NCBI GenBank assembly: GCA_029204225.1
Contig: CM055093.1
Location: 7,015,315-7,079,314, forward strand
Length of the DNA stretch: 64,000 nucleotides
Reading direction: 5' to 3'
Source of the DNA: Diphasiastrum complanatum
Taxonomy: Eukaryota > Streptophyta > Lycopodiopsida > Lycopodiales > Lycopodiaceae
The notes below the pieces were generated by a model. It ran no database searches, was not told the DNA's origin, and saw only the letters and a program-made list of their open reading frames with translations. The position numbers and the translations under genes are program-made. Of the stretch, positions 33,197-45,738 are shown piece by piece. Numbering within the stretch: the first letter of the stretch is position 1; every line of letters begins with the position of its first letter.

Positions 33197-33757
33197 GTCA
33201 TGTGTTTCATGTAATTAGCCCATGATCTTACTAATGAATTTCCAAATATGGCCATGGAGCTAAATTAGTTTAGAACTAGTCAATAGGACAGTCAATAACG
33301 TGGCTCGAACAACCTCGCTATAATTGTAAATAGCGGAATTGTAATAATGGTTGTAAGGCCCAATGTAGCTAAATAAGGCCCCAAAATTATAGTAGAGGCA
33401 CAAATGACTACTATAAATAGCTGAGGTCGTGCTAAATTTGGAGGCTATTTGTTCATTTTGTATTTTTGAGTTTTAAGAGATCTTGAAACATTTCTTGGAG
33501 AGCTTTCTTGATGGAGAAAGTGGTTCATGTGCCTACAATCACATGAGAGCTATGATGATGCTCTAGAATCAGGCCCTATCATTTGAATGATCAATAATCA
33601 TGAATAATGATACCTTACTTTGCCTATTTTGGTGAGGCTTTGCTACTTTTGTCTAGTTTCTTGATTTCTTGAGTATTTTCTTGATTTCTTGCATTTCCAT
33701 TATAATTTGATGTTAATGAATGGATTAGAAGTTTGAATGCTAAGATTGGCACATGAC
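33197..33757 (+). repeat. LTR with 9-bp terminal inverted repeats
   Basis: Begins TGTCATGTG and ends CACATGACA, perfect 9-bp inverted termini. A TATA box TATAAATA lies at 33412-33419 in plus orientation. A purine tract on its left suggests the 3' LTR of a plus-strand element. The right flank is a minus-strand copia gag fragment. No clear target duplication is seen. Confidence 0.7.
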
Positions 33758-34078
33758 ACCTCCTCCTCTCCATCTTGGTCTTTTGCTTTGTCCTTGGAGA
33801 TGTGTTGGTGTTGCTTTTTGCTCCTCTCTTTATGCTTGGCAAAAAGAGATTTGTCATCACCATTATGATTGATTGATAACTTCTCCATCCTTTGTATCTT
33901 GTTCTCTTGCCTTGATTCTTCAGCCATAAGAACACTTTAAATGCCTCCAAGCTTGGTAGCTCTTCCTTGATAGCATAGTATTGGACAAGGTTGTCATAAT
34001 CATCCTTCAAGCCATTGAGTATGACTTGAACTAGCTCTCTTTGATTGATAGGATCTCCAATACAAGCAAGCTCTCTTT
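33758..34078 (-). pseudogene. Copia gag fragment between two LTRs
   Basis: Reads ELACIGDPINQRELVQVIL, YAIKEELPSLEAF, a frameshift, then MAEESRQENKIQRMEKLSIN and a basic linker ending KDQDGEEE. The N-terminal half is cut off by the G2 LTR on the right, and the knuckle is lost at the 33757 LTR on the left. Same broad family as G1, G2 and H. Confidence 0.8.
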
Positions 34079-34688
34079 TGCTGAATTCACACGTGTGGGA
34101 CGCCCTACACACGTACTTTTGATCTCCTAAGCCCAATAATACCATAAAGATCAGACTAGCATTGGTTGTCAATAGGAAAGCTGATCATACAAGAAATATT
34201 ATTGTGTTACAAGCAAGATCTATCAATAAAACATAAGACTAAGCATCATAAATGCCTCAACTCGACTAGAGAGAGAAAATAGAAAGTACAAAACTCGTGT
34301 AGAGAGAGAGGGCACAAAGAGCTTGTCTCCAAATTTGCATTACACACAAATTTCATCATTTTCTCAATGAGAGTACATCACATATATATAGATCCATGGA
34401 CTCTCCTCCTACTTTGAGTTGAATTGGAGTTGTGAATCCACCTCTCAAGCTATCTAGACTTATTCAAGCCACCTCACTATGTCTAATTGTGCCACCTAGT
34501 CTTTTCATGCATTAAATGTGGCATGTAAAGTACAAATGGCAATTCCTATGGTAGCTCAAGTTTCTACTTCTACCTACCTTGAATTTTTATTCTAAGATGG
34601 GCCTTTACTAAGCCAAAAGAGCTTAATTCATCTTTGGCATTTTTACCCCTACTCACAACATTAGATAGATTTTTCCAATATTTTGACA
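34079..34688 (-). repeat. 3' LTR of G2
   Basis: Outer end TGCTGAATTCACACGTGTGG, with CACACGTGTG at 34088-34097. The inner end TATTTTGACA lies beside CTCCTCCTAAAAATG, a purine tract on minus. A TATATATA sequence occurs near 34382-34390. It shares its outer end with the solo LTR at 11880-12616. Confidence 0.85.
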
Positions 34689-34703
34689 CTCCTCCTAAAA
34701 ATG

Positions 34704-37700
34704 TATCTAATGTGGATCAAGCATCGATCTTGAGATAAGACCGAGATTAGACCTATGCTTTGAGAAGGTACTTTTGCAAAGTGGCTTTGTGAGAAGATCA
34801 ACAATACATGAAGATGTGTCGACGTGTTCCAAGTTGATTTCACCTCCAATGTGCTTTTCTCTTACAAAATGATGTGCCACTTCTATATGCTTGCTTCTTG
34901 CATGAAAATAGGATTGTTTGCAAGAGCTTGTGCCGATATGTTGTCACATTTGATCAACGAAAGATCATCTTCTTTGATGTACTTTAGCTCCATGATCAAC
35001 CTCTTAATCCAAAGCACCTCTTTAGTTGTTGTAGTGAGTGGTTTGTACTCGGCTTCACAAGATGATAGAGATATGGTATCTTGCTTCTTTGAAAGCCAAG
35101 ACACAAGATTGCCTCCAAGAAAGATAGTATATGCATTAATGGACTTGCGATCCATTTTATCACTTGCAAAATCAGAATCCGAATAGCCAAAAATGGTTAG
35201 ATCTTCATTCTTATACAATAGACCATAATCTTGAGTAGAAGATACATATCTTAGAACTCTCTTGGCCATCTTGCAATGTTGGATCTTGGGATCTTGCATA
35301 AATTGACTCAATTTGTGCACACAATAGCTCAAATTGGGTCTAATGATAGTAAGCCAAATTAAAGAGCCTATAAGACTCCTATAAAGTGTGATGTCCTCAA
35401 AGGATCTTTCATCACCTTTAATAGGACCTTTTACATGTTGCTCCATGAGAGTATCTATGCCTTTTACAGTTTTGCATATTGAATTTTCTCAAAATAGAAA
35501 AGACATATCTAGATTGACAAATAAAAGCATACTCCTCATGAAAATCAATCTCAAGGCCTAAAATGTAATGGATCTCTCCTAGATCTTGCATTTTAAATTC
35601 TCTTCCTAATGCATCTTTAGTTTCTTGAACTAGCATCCGAAACAACTTCCACTAAGAATAATGTCATCTACATAGATTAGAAGAATGACAATATTACTAC
35701 CATCAAACTTTAAGTACATAGAAGGATCATAGTCACTAAGCACAAATCCTAATGAAAGTAGAAAGTTGTTGAGTCTTGAATACCATGATCTAGGTGCTTG
35801 CTTCAAGCCATAAAGACTTCTAAATAGCAAACACACATTAGATTTATCCTTGATGAATCCTTGAGGTTGTTCCATGTATATCTCCTCCTCAAGATAGCCA
35901 TTCAAAAAAGCGTTGGAGACATCAAGTTGATACAATTTCCACTTAAAAAATAAGGCAAGAGAGATTATGATTCTTATTGTCACCATCTTTGCTACAGGAG
36001 CAAAGGTTTCTTCATAGTCAAGGCCATATATTTGTGCAAAGCCTTTAGCACATAACCTTGCCTTGTACTTGTTGATGGAGGCATCATGATTGTACTTGAT
36101 CTTGAACACCCACTTGCATCCAATGATGTGCATGGTAGGTGGTGGATCCACTAGCTCCCATGTGTGGTTGGTGATCAAGGCATCATATTCAATCTTCATG
36201 GCCTCATACCACTCCTTGGTATTGAGGGCTTCTTAGACATCTTTGGGCTCCTCATGAGAAACAAAATAAGCATAAGTGGAATCAAGATCCACTTGTTTTC
36301 CTTTGTCATCATAAGTGAGCCTCTTAGGCTCGGATGTCTCCCTCATGGATCTTCTAGGAGTGAAAATCTGAGGACTTCCATCTTCAAATCTCAACTCCTC
36401 CATATGTTGATTGTCTTCAATAACAAAAGGTGATAGATTTTGAGGTTGCTTGATCTCGGCCCCTCCTAGATTGGAATTTTCTTCTTCATGTAGAACTACA
36501 TCTCTACTTTCAATTACTTTAAAAGTAGAGAGCATGTAGATTCGATAGGCTTTCTTGTTGGATGAATATCCAATGATTACTCTTTGCTTGCACAAGGATC
36601 ATCATTCTTTCTTGTTTCCAAGGGAATATGGACAAAGCATATGCATCCAAATACTCTAAGGTAGGTGTCTCTAAATAAAGTGCTTCATATGGTGACTTTC
36701 CTCCAAGTGCTACATGAGGGAGTCGATTGCAAAGATAGGTTGAACAACTGATGGCCTCACCCCAAAAGTCTTTTGGCAAGGATGCCTCAATTCTAATGGT
36801 TTTGGCACATTCACACAGTGTTATATTCTTTCTTTCAGCCACCCCATTTTGAGATGGTGTATATGCACAAGAAAACTCCCTTTGAATGCCTTGAAGCTCA
36901 CAATAATCATGAAATTTATTGGAAGTGTACTCACCACCATCCATCACTTCTAAGAATCTTGATTTTGTATGAAAATTGCTTTTCAACTAGAGCTTTGAAC
37001 TTTAGGAAATAATCAAACACCATGGACTTTGAAGCTACAAGATATACCCAAGTAAATCTTGTGAAATCATCAATGAAAGTTACAAAGCAAGTAGCGCCAC
37101 CCTTGCTCTTTGAAGATGAGAAGTGCACATCCGAGTGTATGAGCTCCAATGGATGTGTAGTCTTGATAGATGACTTTGAAAAAGGCTTCTTATGAGACTT
37201 AGATATGGCACAAGCCTCACATGGCTTGAAATTCTTGGAGATAAGACTAGGCAAGCCAATAGATTTGGATTTCTTGACCATGGACACCATAGAACTATAG
37301 TTAGGATGTCCCAACCTTCTATGCCAAAGTTCCTCCAAAGAAATATGAGAAGCAAAAGCACCATCGCAAGAGTTAGCATACTCTTTGGGATCAAGCTTGT
37401 AGATTCCACCATATCTAGACCCAAATGCAAGGATCTCATCATGCTACTTGATTGTACATGTATCAACATTGAAATTCACATCTAGTCCACTATCAAACAA
37501 TTGCCCACCACTAATAGGATTTTTTGTTAACTTAGGAGCAAAAAGTACTTTAGACAGAGAAATAACTTTTGATGATGAAAGCTTTAAGGGAATAGTCCCT
37601 ATGCCTTCAATAGCACACTCATGATCATTCGCTGTGTAGATGGACTTCTTGGCTCCTTCATAAGGTGACATGGATGAAAAAGAATGCCTGGAGCTACACA

Positions 37701-38666
37701 TATGTGAGGAAGCTCCACTGTCTATATACCACGAACCATCCTTCTTGAAAGGTGATGAAGAAAAACTCGACACCATAAGAGATCCCTCTCCATCACTTGC
37801 ATGAGCATCTTCCTTCTCTTCATTAGAAATGTTGGCTTGCTTGAATTGAGTCTTCTTCTTGAAGCAATTGGTGGCATAATGCCCCTTCTTGCCACAAAAG
37901 AAACACTTGATGTTTTTCTTCTTCTTCTGGGTGTGAAAGCTTGAGAGGACTCATCCTTTTCTCCTTTCTCCTTGGAAATAAGATTGTTCTTGCTTGAAGA
38001 GGATTGGTGTTGATTCTTACTTCTTGTCTTGTGCTTGTCTTTGGTAAAGAGAGCTTTACCATCAATGTTGAGAGACAGTCTCTCCATTTTCAAGAGTTTA
38101 TACTCTTGTCTTGATTCTTCAGAAATGAGCACACTTTGGAGTGCTTCCAAAGTTGGTAGCTCCTCCTTAATGGCATAACTCTGAACAAGGTTGTCGTATT
38201 TCTCCTTTATCTCATTAAGTATGACTTGAACAAGTTCATTTTGGTTGATGGAGTCTCCTATGCATGACAATTCTCTATGGAGGTCTTTAACTCTCATTAC
38301 ATAAGCTAAAGCACATTCATCACTTCTCTGTACACTTTGAAAAATTTGGTTTCTTAGTGTTAGAAGTCTAGAAGTATTCTTTGCCTCATAGATGGACTTG
38401 AGAGTATCCCAAACATCTGCGGCATTACCAATTTCTCTTAAGATGTCATTTGAGACATTCATCTTAATATAATGCAGAGCCATCCTGGCTCTCTTTTTGT
38501 AAATTGGAATTTCTTGAGGAATTTTTGGTTCTTTTTCAATGCCAAGTACAATATCCATCACATCTTGTAGTATTAAGACAGATTCCATTCTAACCTTCCA
38601 AATTGAGTAATTGGAGGTTGACAATCTTTCACTTGCTTCTAATAGAAAGACACCCATTGAAGTCAT
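34704..38666 (-). pseudogene. G2 gag-pol, frameshifted
   Basis: Gag starts MTSMGVFLLEASERLSTSNY at 38666 and runs to LVQVILNEIKEKYDNLV. A frameshift precedes the knuckle near 37925. The protease is YIDSGASSHMCSS at about 37725. GAG-pre-integrase (MEELWHRRLGHPN) and the integrase start lie at 37338-36931, and the core (NGVAERKNITLCE) at 36986-36519. Reverse transcriptase is in 36199-35630, with YVDDIILSG at about 35672, then a frameshift. The connection and RNase H follow (IIRPNLSYCVHKLSQF; SDSDFASDKMDRKS; SSCEAEYKPLTTTTKE) and reach the end near 34710 after another shift. All domains are present, but at least five frame breaks make it inactive. Confidence 0.88.
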
Positions 38667-38879
38667 AAAGAATGATGGAAATAAAAAAAGATGGATGACA
38701 AAATTGCTTATCTTCTCACTATAGAAACCAATCAAGGGTACAAAACCAAATCCTATGTAAGACTAAGCAAAAAATTGTGAGATAGATCTCACTAGCTTGA
38801 CAATCTCTCTAAAACAAGATTTGAATCATCAAAAAAGATGAAGTATGGCAAAAGTTATGGTTCTCTGAATTTCACACAC

Positions 38880-39465
38880 CATGGCATAATGCCAGGACCA
38901 TATATTCAACCATATATTGAAAATAGACATTGTTTTGAATGGGCAACTTTTGCATCTAATTCATGATAACAAATATCTTTCTAGTATTGAAATCGCAAAA
39001 CAATTTTGCTCAATTATTGATTGACATGCACATATTAAAATAACTGCAATTGCTCAATATATACGTTACTTAAAAAGGCAAAATAACGAACTCCCAAATA
39101 ATCGATCTGTACATTACCATATATCTCAAGATACAAATCATAATGTTGCTCAAACTAAGCAACAACAAAGGTACCTTTGACAAATAAAAGACACATCTAT
39201 ACATGTATGCCTCAGTTGTGGAAAACTCAATTTCAAGCATCAAACAAAACAACTACTAGTAGAAAGAAGCCTATATTTAAAACATTTAAAGCAAAACCAT
39301 TTCGATTATGCAAATACCATAACGTGCAAACTTGCAGAAATTGTTATAAATATTTGAAGGCTAAAAGAATGCCACCATTTCTATTCCCAATAAATGTATT
39401 AACGAACAAAAAAATACCAACCATTGAAAAACTGAACCAATTGGAAGAACACTTAGTATCACCTA
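38880..39465 (+). pseudogene. Helitron Rep/helicase gene, first fragment
   Basis: In changing frames: a CxxC-type motif (LSCGKLNFKHQ near 39213), then FKPFRLCKYHNVQTCRNCYK, LKAKRMPPFLFPINVL and IPTIEKLNQLEEHLVSP ending at 39465. The C..C, PPF, NVL and LNQLEEHLVSP pattern matches the region before the HUH-endonuclease (Rep) domain of eukaryotic Helitron RepHel proteins. The gene is cut by copia C1 with duplication ACCTA (39461-39465) and continues at 44063. RepHel would nick and unwind DNA for rolling-circle transposition. This copy is dead. Confidence 0.8.
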
Positions 39466-39671
39466 TGTGAAGATTATTAAAATATTATCTTTCTATCTCG
39501 AGTTTGGGGTCATGTCCATGATGATTTCCACTAAAATTCATGCTGTACATAAAAGGAGTGTGAATTGAGCACATATCCTTCTAGTATAGCTCGGATTTGA
39601 GTTAGATAGGTTCAATTATGATGACATGCAGATGTTTAGATAGCATGCAAATTTTTACTGTATGCATGCAA
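39466..39671 (+). repeat. 5' LTR of C1, truncated
   Basis: Matches the first about 206 bp of the right LTR (TGTGAAGATTATTAAAATAT through ACTGTATGCATGCAAG), then switches to the gag leader. It lacks its own second half and the tRNA primer site. Confidence 0.9.
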
Positions 39672-39692
39672 GTAGAATTTCTCACCAAGAAG

Positions 39693-42600
39693 ATGTCTTC
39701 ATCTGGCCCACATTTCTTAGAGCATAGTGAGAGATTAACATCTTCCAATTATGCAATCTGGAAGATTAGAATGGAACCATTGTTGATTCTACAGGATATA
39801 ATGGATATTGTGAGTGGAGCTGAAGAAGACCCTGCTGCACCTAATGAAGCTACAACATTCCACAAATGAACTAGAATTGCCCTTCATTTTTATAAAAATG
39901 AATGTTACCAATGAAGTGTTAGGAGAGATCAGTACATGCACCACTGCCAAGGAAGCTTGGGATACTCTAAAAACAATCTATGAAATCAAAAATACTTCTA
40001 GATTTCTTACACTTAGAAACCAAATATTTCTAAGTTATCAGAGAGTAGATGAGAGTGCTTCATCATATGTCATTAGAGTTAAGTATCTTCATCAAGAGTT
40101 AGCTGGTATTAGTGATGCTCTTAAGCAAGGTGTTCTCATTGCTGAAGAAAGCAGGCAAGAGAACAAGATGTTGAGGATCAACAAACTTTCATTGAAAGAT
40201 GGTGGAGATGACAAAGCACTCTTCATCAGAGACAAGTCAAGAGGCAAGGGCAAACGACAACAACATTTCAAGAAGGACAAAGCCAAAGAAGGTGGTGAGA
40301 ATAAGTCCTCACAAGCTGCAACATCCAGTGGCAAGAAGAAGCTGTCTAAGATCAAGTGTTTTTTCTGTGGCAAGAAAGGACACTATGGATCAAACTGTTT
40401 CAAGAAGAAGAACCAATCTAAGCAAGCTAACCTTACTAATGAGGATGAGTGTGAGGGTGTGGAGAGTGAAAGAGAGGATTCATTAATGTTGTCTACTTTT
40501 TCATCTTTTCCTTTTAAGAATGACTAAGTCTGGTGGATAGATAGTGGGGCTAGTTCCCATATGTCTAGTTCTAGGAACTCTTTCACTGATCTCATGCCAT
40601 ATCTAGGTGCAAAAAGGTCAATCTATACTGCTAATGATGTAGAGTGTAGTATTGAAGGAATAGGTAGCATTCCATTGCATGCATCATCATCAAAATCTTT
40701 TTGCTTACATGATATACTATATGTACTTAGATTGACTAAGAATATCATTAGTGTAGGACAAATGTTTGATAGTGGATTGGATGTCAAGTTTCAAGTTGAC
40801 AAGCGTATAATCTCAAGAGAAAATGAAGTTATTGCTAGAGGATCTAGTCCCAATTTCAAAGCCATGCAATCTATGGTCAAAGAAGGAAAAGTTGTTGGTC
40901 TACCAAAGACACTGTCAAAGGAGCTTCTACCTTGTGAAGCTTGTGTGCTGACAAAGTCACACATAAGGCCTTTTCCTAGGTCAAGTATCAAGACAAAGCA
41001 ACCATTTGAACTTGTACACTCTGATGTTCATTTCTCATCAACTAAGAGCAAAGGAGGAGCCAACTGCTTTGTCTCTTTTGTAGATGATTATACAAGACAT
41101 TCTTGGATCTATATGTTGTCTTCAAAAGCCATGTTCTATGATGTGTTTCTTACTTTTAAAGCTTATGTAGAGAAGCAGTTTCCTTTCAAGTTAAAAGCTT
41201 TAAGAAGTGATAGTGGAGGAGAGTACACTTCCAATAAGTTTAAAGTCTTTTGTGAGAGAGGGTATTCAAAGAGAGTTCTCTTGTTCATATACTCCTCAGC
41301 AAAATGGAGTTGCTGAGAGAAAGAATAGAACTTTGTGTGAATGTGCAAAAGCCATTAGGCTAGAAGCTTCTCTGCCTAAAGAATGTTGGGGAGAGGCAGT
41401 TGCATGTGCAAACTATCTTTGTAATAGGCTTCCAAATCTTGCAATAGGAGGAAAGACACCATTTGAGATGTTGTATAAGGAAAAGCCTAAGGTAGATCAT
41501 CTTAGGATTTTTGGTTGTGTATGCTTTGTGCATGTGCCTCTAGAAACTAGGAAGAAGGAAGATCCTAGAGCAGTAAAAGGAATTTTTGTAGGATATGCAT
41601 CCATAAAAAGGCATACAAGATTTATTTGCCCTCTACTGACAAAAATGTTGTTAGTAGAGATGTGAAGAGCTAAGGCCGAGGCTTATGGAGGAGCAAATTC
41701 AAGCTACCACACCCAGAAGATCTACACGAGCAAGATCTGAGCCAAGGAGGCTCACATATAATGAAGAAGGAAGGCAAGTAGAAGGTGAAACTTCCTATCA
41801 TGCACTTTTTATATCAGATAAAGAGCCTAAGGATGTCCAAGAGGCTTTTCAATCCAAGGAGTGGGTTGATGCAATGACCCAAGAATTTGAAGCCTTGATG
41901 TCAAATAACACATGGGAGCTTGTGGAGCCACCAAACAACATGCATGTGATTGGATGTAAGTGGGTATTCAAAATCAAGTATAATCATGATGGATCTATCA
42001 ATAAGTATAAAGCAAGACTTTGTGCCAAAGGCTACTCACAGATTGCACCAGTTGCAAAGATGGTAACAATGAATACTCATCTCTCTTGCATGTTTTCACA
42101 AATGGAGTATGTTCCAGTTTGATGTTTCTAATGCATTTCTCAATGGTTACCTTGAGGAGGAGATTTATATGGAGCAGCCTCTAGGTTTTGTGAAAGAAGG
42201 TGATGAATCAAAAGTTTGTCTTTTGTTCAAAAGTCTGTATGGACTGAAACAAGCACCAAAGTCTTGGTATGCAAGGCTCAATTCCTATCTCATATCACTC
42301 GGATTCTCTGTATTATAAGTTTGTAGATACCTTTGTAATTATTCTTCTCATCTATGTAGATGATATCATTCTTTGTGGGAAAAATGAGAAGTTAGTTCAA
42401 GAGACTAAGCATGCACTTGGTATTGAGTTTAAGATGCAGGACTTAGGAGTTCTTTACTATATTCTAGGCCTTGAAATAGATTTTTGGAAAGGTCATGCAT
42501 TTATAAGCCAAAGTAGATATGCACTTTCCATGCTCAGGAAATTTCATATGGAACACTGTAAAGGCATAGATACACCTATGGAGAACACTGTAAAAGTTCC

Positions 42601-43317
42601 TATTAAAGATGATGAAAAATCCTTTGACGACATCACTCTTTATAGGAGTCTTATTGGCTCACTTAATTGGCTAACAGTGACTAGGCCTAATCTAAGCTTT
42701 TGTGTTCATAAGCTAAGTCAACACATGCAGGATCCAAAGTTATATCGTTGGAAGTTGGCTAAAAGAGTCTTGAGGTATATATCTTCTACCTTGGATTATG
42801 GACTATTCTATGAAGGAGAAGATCTGACTTTGATTGCTTTTTCAGACTCAGATTTTGCAGGAGACAGGTTGGATAGGAAATCCACAAGTGCTTACACTAT
42901 TTTTCTTGGAGGAAATCTGGTTTCTTGGCTATCAAAGAAGCATGCAACTATTTCGTTATCATCTTGTGAAGCTGAATACAAATCTCTTACAACTATAACA
43001 AAGGAGGTTTTATGGATCAAAAGGCTATTTTTGGAGCTAAAGTGTTATGCAGATGAAGATTTACCAAGTATCAGGAATGATAACATTTCTGCTCAGGCTC
43101 TTGCAAATAATCCAGTCTTTCATGCAAGGAGCAAGCATATTGAAGTGGCTCATCATTTTGTAGGATAAAAAGTCATTGGGAGAGAGATCCCATTGGAGCA
43201 TGTTTCATCTTCAGATTGTGTTGCAGCTCTTCTCACCAAGCCTCTACTCAAGAATGTATTTATGAAGATGAGGTCAAACCTTGGCCTAATTTCGAAGTCT
43301 ATGTTGATAGGAGCATA
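39693..43317 (+). pseudogene. C1 gag-pol, broken
   Basis: Gag starts MSSSGPHFLEHSERLTSSNY with a TGA near 39867. It continues TAKEAWDTLKTIYEIKNTSR, with a deletion after LAGISDA and the knuckle CFFCGKKGHYGSNC at about 40360-40402. A TAA lies before the protease WWIDSGASSHMSSS (about 40530). GAG-pre-integrase has lost its HxxxxH part (RGS joined to SPNFKAMQ near 40850). The integrase core has HSDVHFSS, RSDSGGEYTSN and NGVAERKNRTLCE across a frameshift near 41260. Reverse transcriptase (HVIGCKWVFKIKYNHDGSIN) lacks the DYEETF segment near 42040 and has YVDDIILCG at about 42355. RNase H runs to ALLTKPLL near 43240 with a TAA near 43166. Confidence 0.9.
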
Positions 43318-43329
43318 ATTTTTAAGGAG

Positions 43330-44062
43330 TGTGAAGATTATTAAAATATTATCTTCCTATCTCGAGTTTGGGGTCATGTCCATGATGATTTCCACTAAAA
43401 TTCATGTTGTACATTTAAGGAGTGTGAATTGAGCACATATCCTTCTAGTGTAGCTCGGATTTGAGTTAGATAGGTTCAATTATGATGACATGCAGATGTT
43501 TAGATAGCATGCAAAGTTTTACTGTATGCATGCAAGCCACATGCAATCAGTGCATGCAACATGCATAGTAGTTTCTGTGATCTACACATGTCTAGGCAGT
43601 TTTATGAGTTGACATGAAGTACATGCAACATACATGCATGCAGTTACACATGTGGATCTCTGATAGGTGAATTAGTTCAGTTAAGTGGACTTTCCATGCA
43701 ACTCCTTTGTAGGAATTCGAGTCTCTCTCATGTAGGAAAAGCTGGGCATGTTTTGCCATTATTGTGAATATTGAGATTTTCATGTTTTGGACTCATTCTC
43801 TCTCTACTCGAGTTTTCTATGTATGATTTTCTCTCTCTATCTGAGAGCAGCCTCTTTTTCCCATACTAAACACTTAGAATTATTTCTGACATTCATTTCT
43901 CATAGTGAAGAGTTAGATTTTTTCATCAGATGTATGCTATTGTGCTCTTGCCTTAGATTTTTCAAGCATACTGTTCTTTGATCAATCTTGTGCAATCACA
44001 ACACCTCAGTAAGATCCTGTAGGGTGTGTGGTGAAGTTCACACGTGCTAAAAACTTCACAAC
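43330..44062 (+). repeat. 3' LTR of C1
   Basis: Begins TGTGAAGATT after TTTAAGGAG and ends AAACTTCACA before ACCTA. A G-box-like CACACGTGCT lies near its end (44041-44050), a one-sided variant of the palindrome in the other LTRs. ATGCATGCA-type motifs recur at 43520-43640. Confidence 0.92.
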
Positions 44063-44800
44063 CTAGACTTGCATTTGCAAAGATTCAACAAATGCACCTA
44101 GTTTTTGGTCAATTTAGTTTGCAAGAAACATTGTTAACGTAGGATTCAAACTACATTGCCTCGATTCCCTGATGAGAATTCCACTATAGCTATACAAATG
44201 AAGCAAAAGCTTGAATATAAATCAGTTTTTGCTTCGGGCTTAATTAGACCTGATATTGTAACTTGCAAAAAAAAGGGTCGTTCTATTTGTCCATTCCACT
44301 TTCCAAAATCTCCCATGAGAAGAACAATTATATTGATGCCTTTAGAATTTAAAGCGTTACAAGACATATCACATTCGATAACACATGGGACTAGGAATGG
44401 ATATGTCGTCTCTAGCAAGCCAATACTGATATACAATATATCTTAGAACCATATGCTGCTGCAAGTTATTGTACATCATATTTGACAAAAATCGATAATA
44501 CAATAACTACGGCTTTACATGAAATTATAAAATACAAAATCCTACCAATGACTGTTACCGAATAAGTAAACTAGGAAACACATTTTTGAATGCACAGCAA
44601 ATGTCTGCTCAATTGACGGCTTTCATTACACTATCAAATCCATTGCAACACCTCTCTAGAAAAGTTATATTCATTAATACATGCACAAAAGATAATTGCA
44701 CATTTGATTTGAAACCAAAACATGTTTTACAAAACATGGATCCTGAATCTACAGAAGTACAAAGTGCATCTATCATAGACAAATACAATAACTGACCAAC
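44063..44800 (+). pseudogene. Helitron Rep gene, second fragment (HUH domain region)
   Basis: RLAFAKIQQMHLVFGQF continues the first fragment. Then FPDENSTIAIQMKQKLEYK and FASGLIRPDIV (about 44165-44260), CKKKGRSICPFHFPKSPMRR, and after shifts SYLTK and TALHEIIKYK. LNAQQMSAQLTAFITLSNPL and FINTCTKDNCTFDLKPKHVL lead to DPESTEVQSASIIDKYNN near 44790. These are conserved blocks of the Helitron-like N domain. No helicase is left. It joins minus-strand copia integrase at about 44800. Confidence 0.85.
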
Positions 44801-45738
44801 AAATGTGCAATTTGGAATATGTGCATAAGCTGCACAGCCAAAGATTCTGATGTGAGACAGGTTGGACTTTCTACCCCACCATAACTCATGTGGTGTCATG
44901 TGAGGGACACCAAACTTACCTGTCCTATTCTGGATGTAGGAGGTTGTAGCTACTGCTTCAGCCCATAGTACACTTGGAGCCTTCGAGTAGGCCATCATGC
45001 ATCTGGCAGCTTCCATCAGGGTCCTATTATTTCTTTTTGCAACACCATTGTGTTGCGGTATGTAGGCTACGGTCCTTCTGTGAATGTTTCACGATCATTG
45101 TAGAAGTCAGTGAAGCGATTCGAGATGTATTTGCCACCTTGATCTGTCCTGATCTGCTTCACTTTACTGCTTGTACATCTCTTAGCCCAATTCATATATT
45201 CTGTGAATTTATCAAGTGCTTCAAATTTATTATGAATAAAATACAGTCTGGCAAATTTACTATAATCATCAATGAAGGCTATATAATATTTTGAACCTCC
45301 TACTGAGATCACAATGAAAGGCCCACAAATGTCAGAATGTACCAACTCCAGAATCTTGGTCATTTTGTAAGAGTCTTTGATGAATGGAGTGCACAACATC
45401 TTACCCTTCAAACATGCATCACAGGTGGTTGAACTGGTTGTATTCGAGATGCTGACCCTTGTTATCACTTCATGATGGCTTGCTTGGTATGTCATTGAGT
45501 TCATGTGGCAGAGTCTCCTGTGCCACAGAGTGTCTGGCGAGTCATCATGAGTCTGATGCACCTGATCTGCAGGTAGGCATACCTTCAGATGATATAGATT
45601 TCCTTTCCTTCTGCCTTGAGCGATCAGAGTACTGGTACTGGCATCAACCACGTTGCATGCTTCGTCAGAAAACGTCACATGCATCCCTGCATCTGCTATT
45701 CTTGGTACCGAAAGCAAGTCTTGCTGCAGTGCTTACAG
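44801..45738 (-). pseudogene. Copia integrase fragment, distinct family
   Basis: On minus: DLLSVPRIADAGMHVTFSDE, then LWHRRLCHMNSMTY and the zinc cysteines CDACLKGKM. The core has VHSDICGPF, YIAFIDDYSKF and IRTDQGGKYISNRF. A frame break near 45065 is followed by a second frame with YIPQHNGVAKRNNRTLMEAA and RIFGCAAYAHIPN, ending near 44805 at the Helitron border. The catalytic D, D and E are all readable. Protein similarity to the G/F families is low, closer to the copia of 52.3-58.8 kb. Gag and reverse transcriptase are absent. Confidence 0.85.

Larger units (their letters stand above)
34079..38880 (-). mobile_element. Ty1/copia element G2, 5' LTR mostly missing
   Basis: A minus-strand copia with a 3' LTR at 34079-34688, a purine tract at 34689-34703 and all domains up to gag at 38666. 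The right side lacks a proper 5' LTR. A TGAATTTCACAC piece near 38873-38884 resembles the first bases of the LTR and is followed at once by Helitron sequence. No convincing tRNA primer site is present. It is a close relative of G1 (nearly identical around the zinc knuckle). It appears to have lost its 5' LTR by deletion at the Helitron border. Confidence 0.85.
39466..44062 (+). mobile_element. Ty1/copia element C1 inserted in a Helitron
   Basis: Left partial LTR 39466-39671, right full LTR 43330-44062. Target duplication ACCTA lies at 39461-39465 and 44063-44067. The left LTR is joined directly to a short leader and gag ATG (39693), so about 530 bp of LTR plus primer site and leader have been deleted. 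The Helitron reading frame continues in phase across the duplication (LVSP | RLAFAKIQ). All coding domains are recognisable but broken. It is the same family as the gag piece at 16060-16579. Confidence 0.93.
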
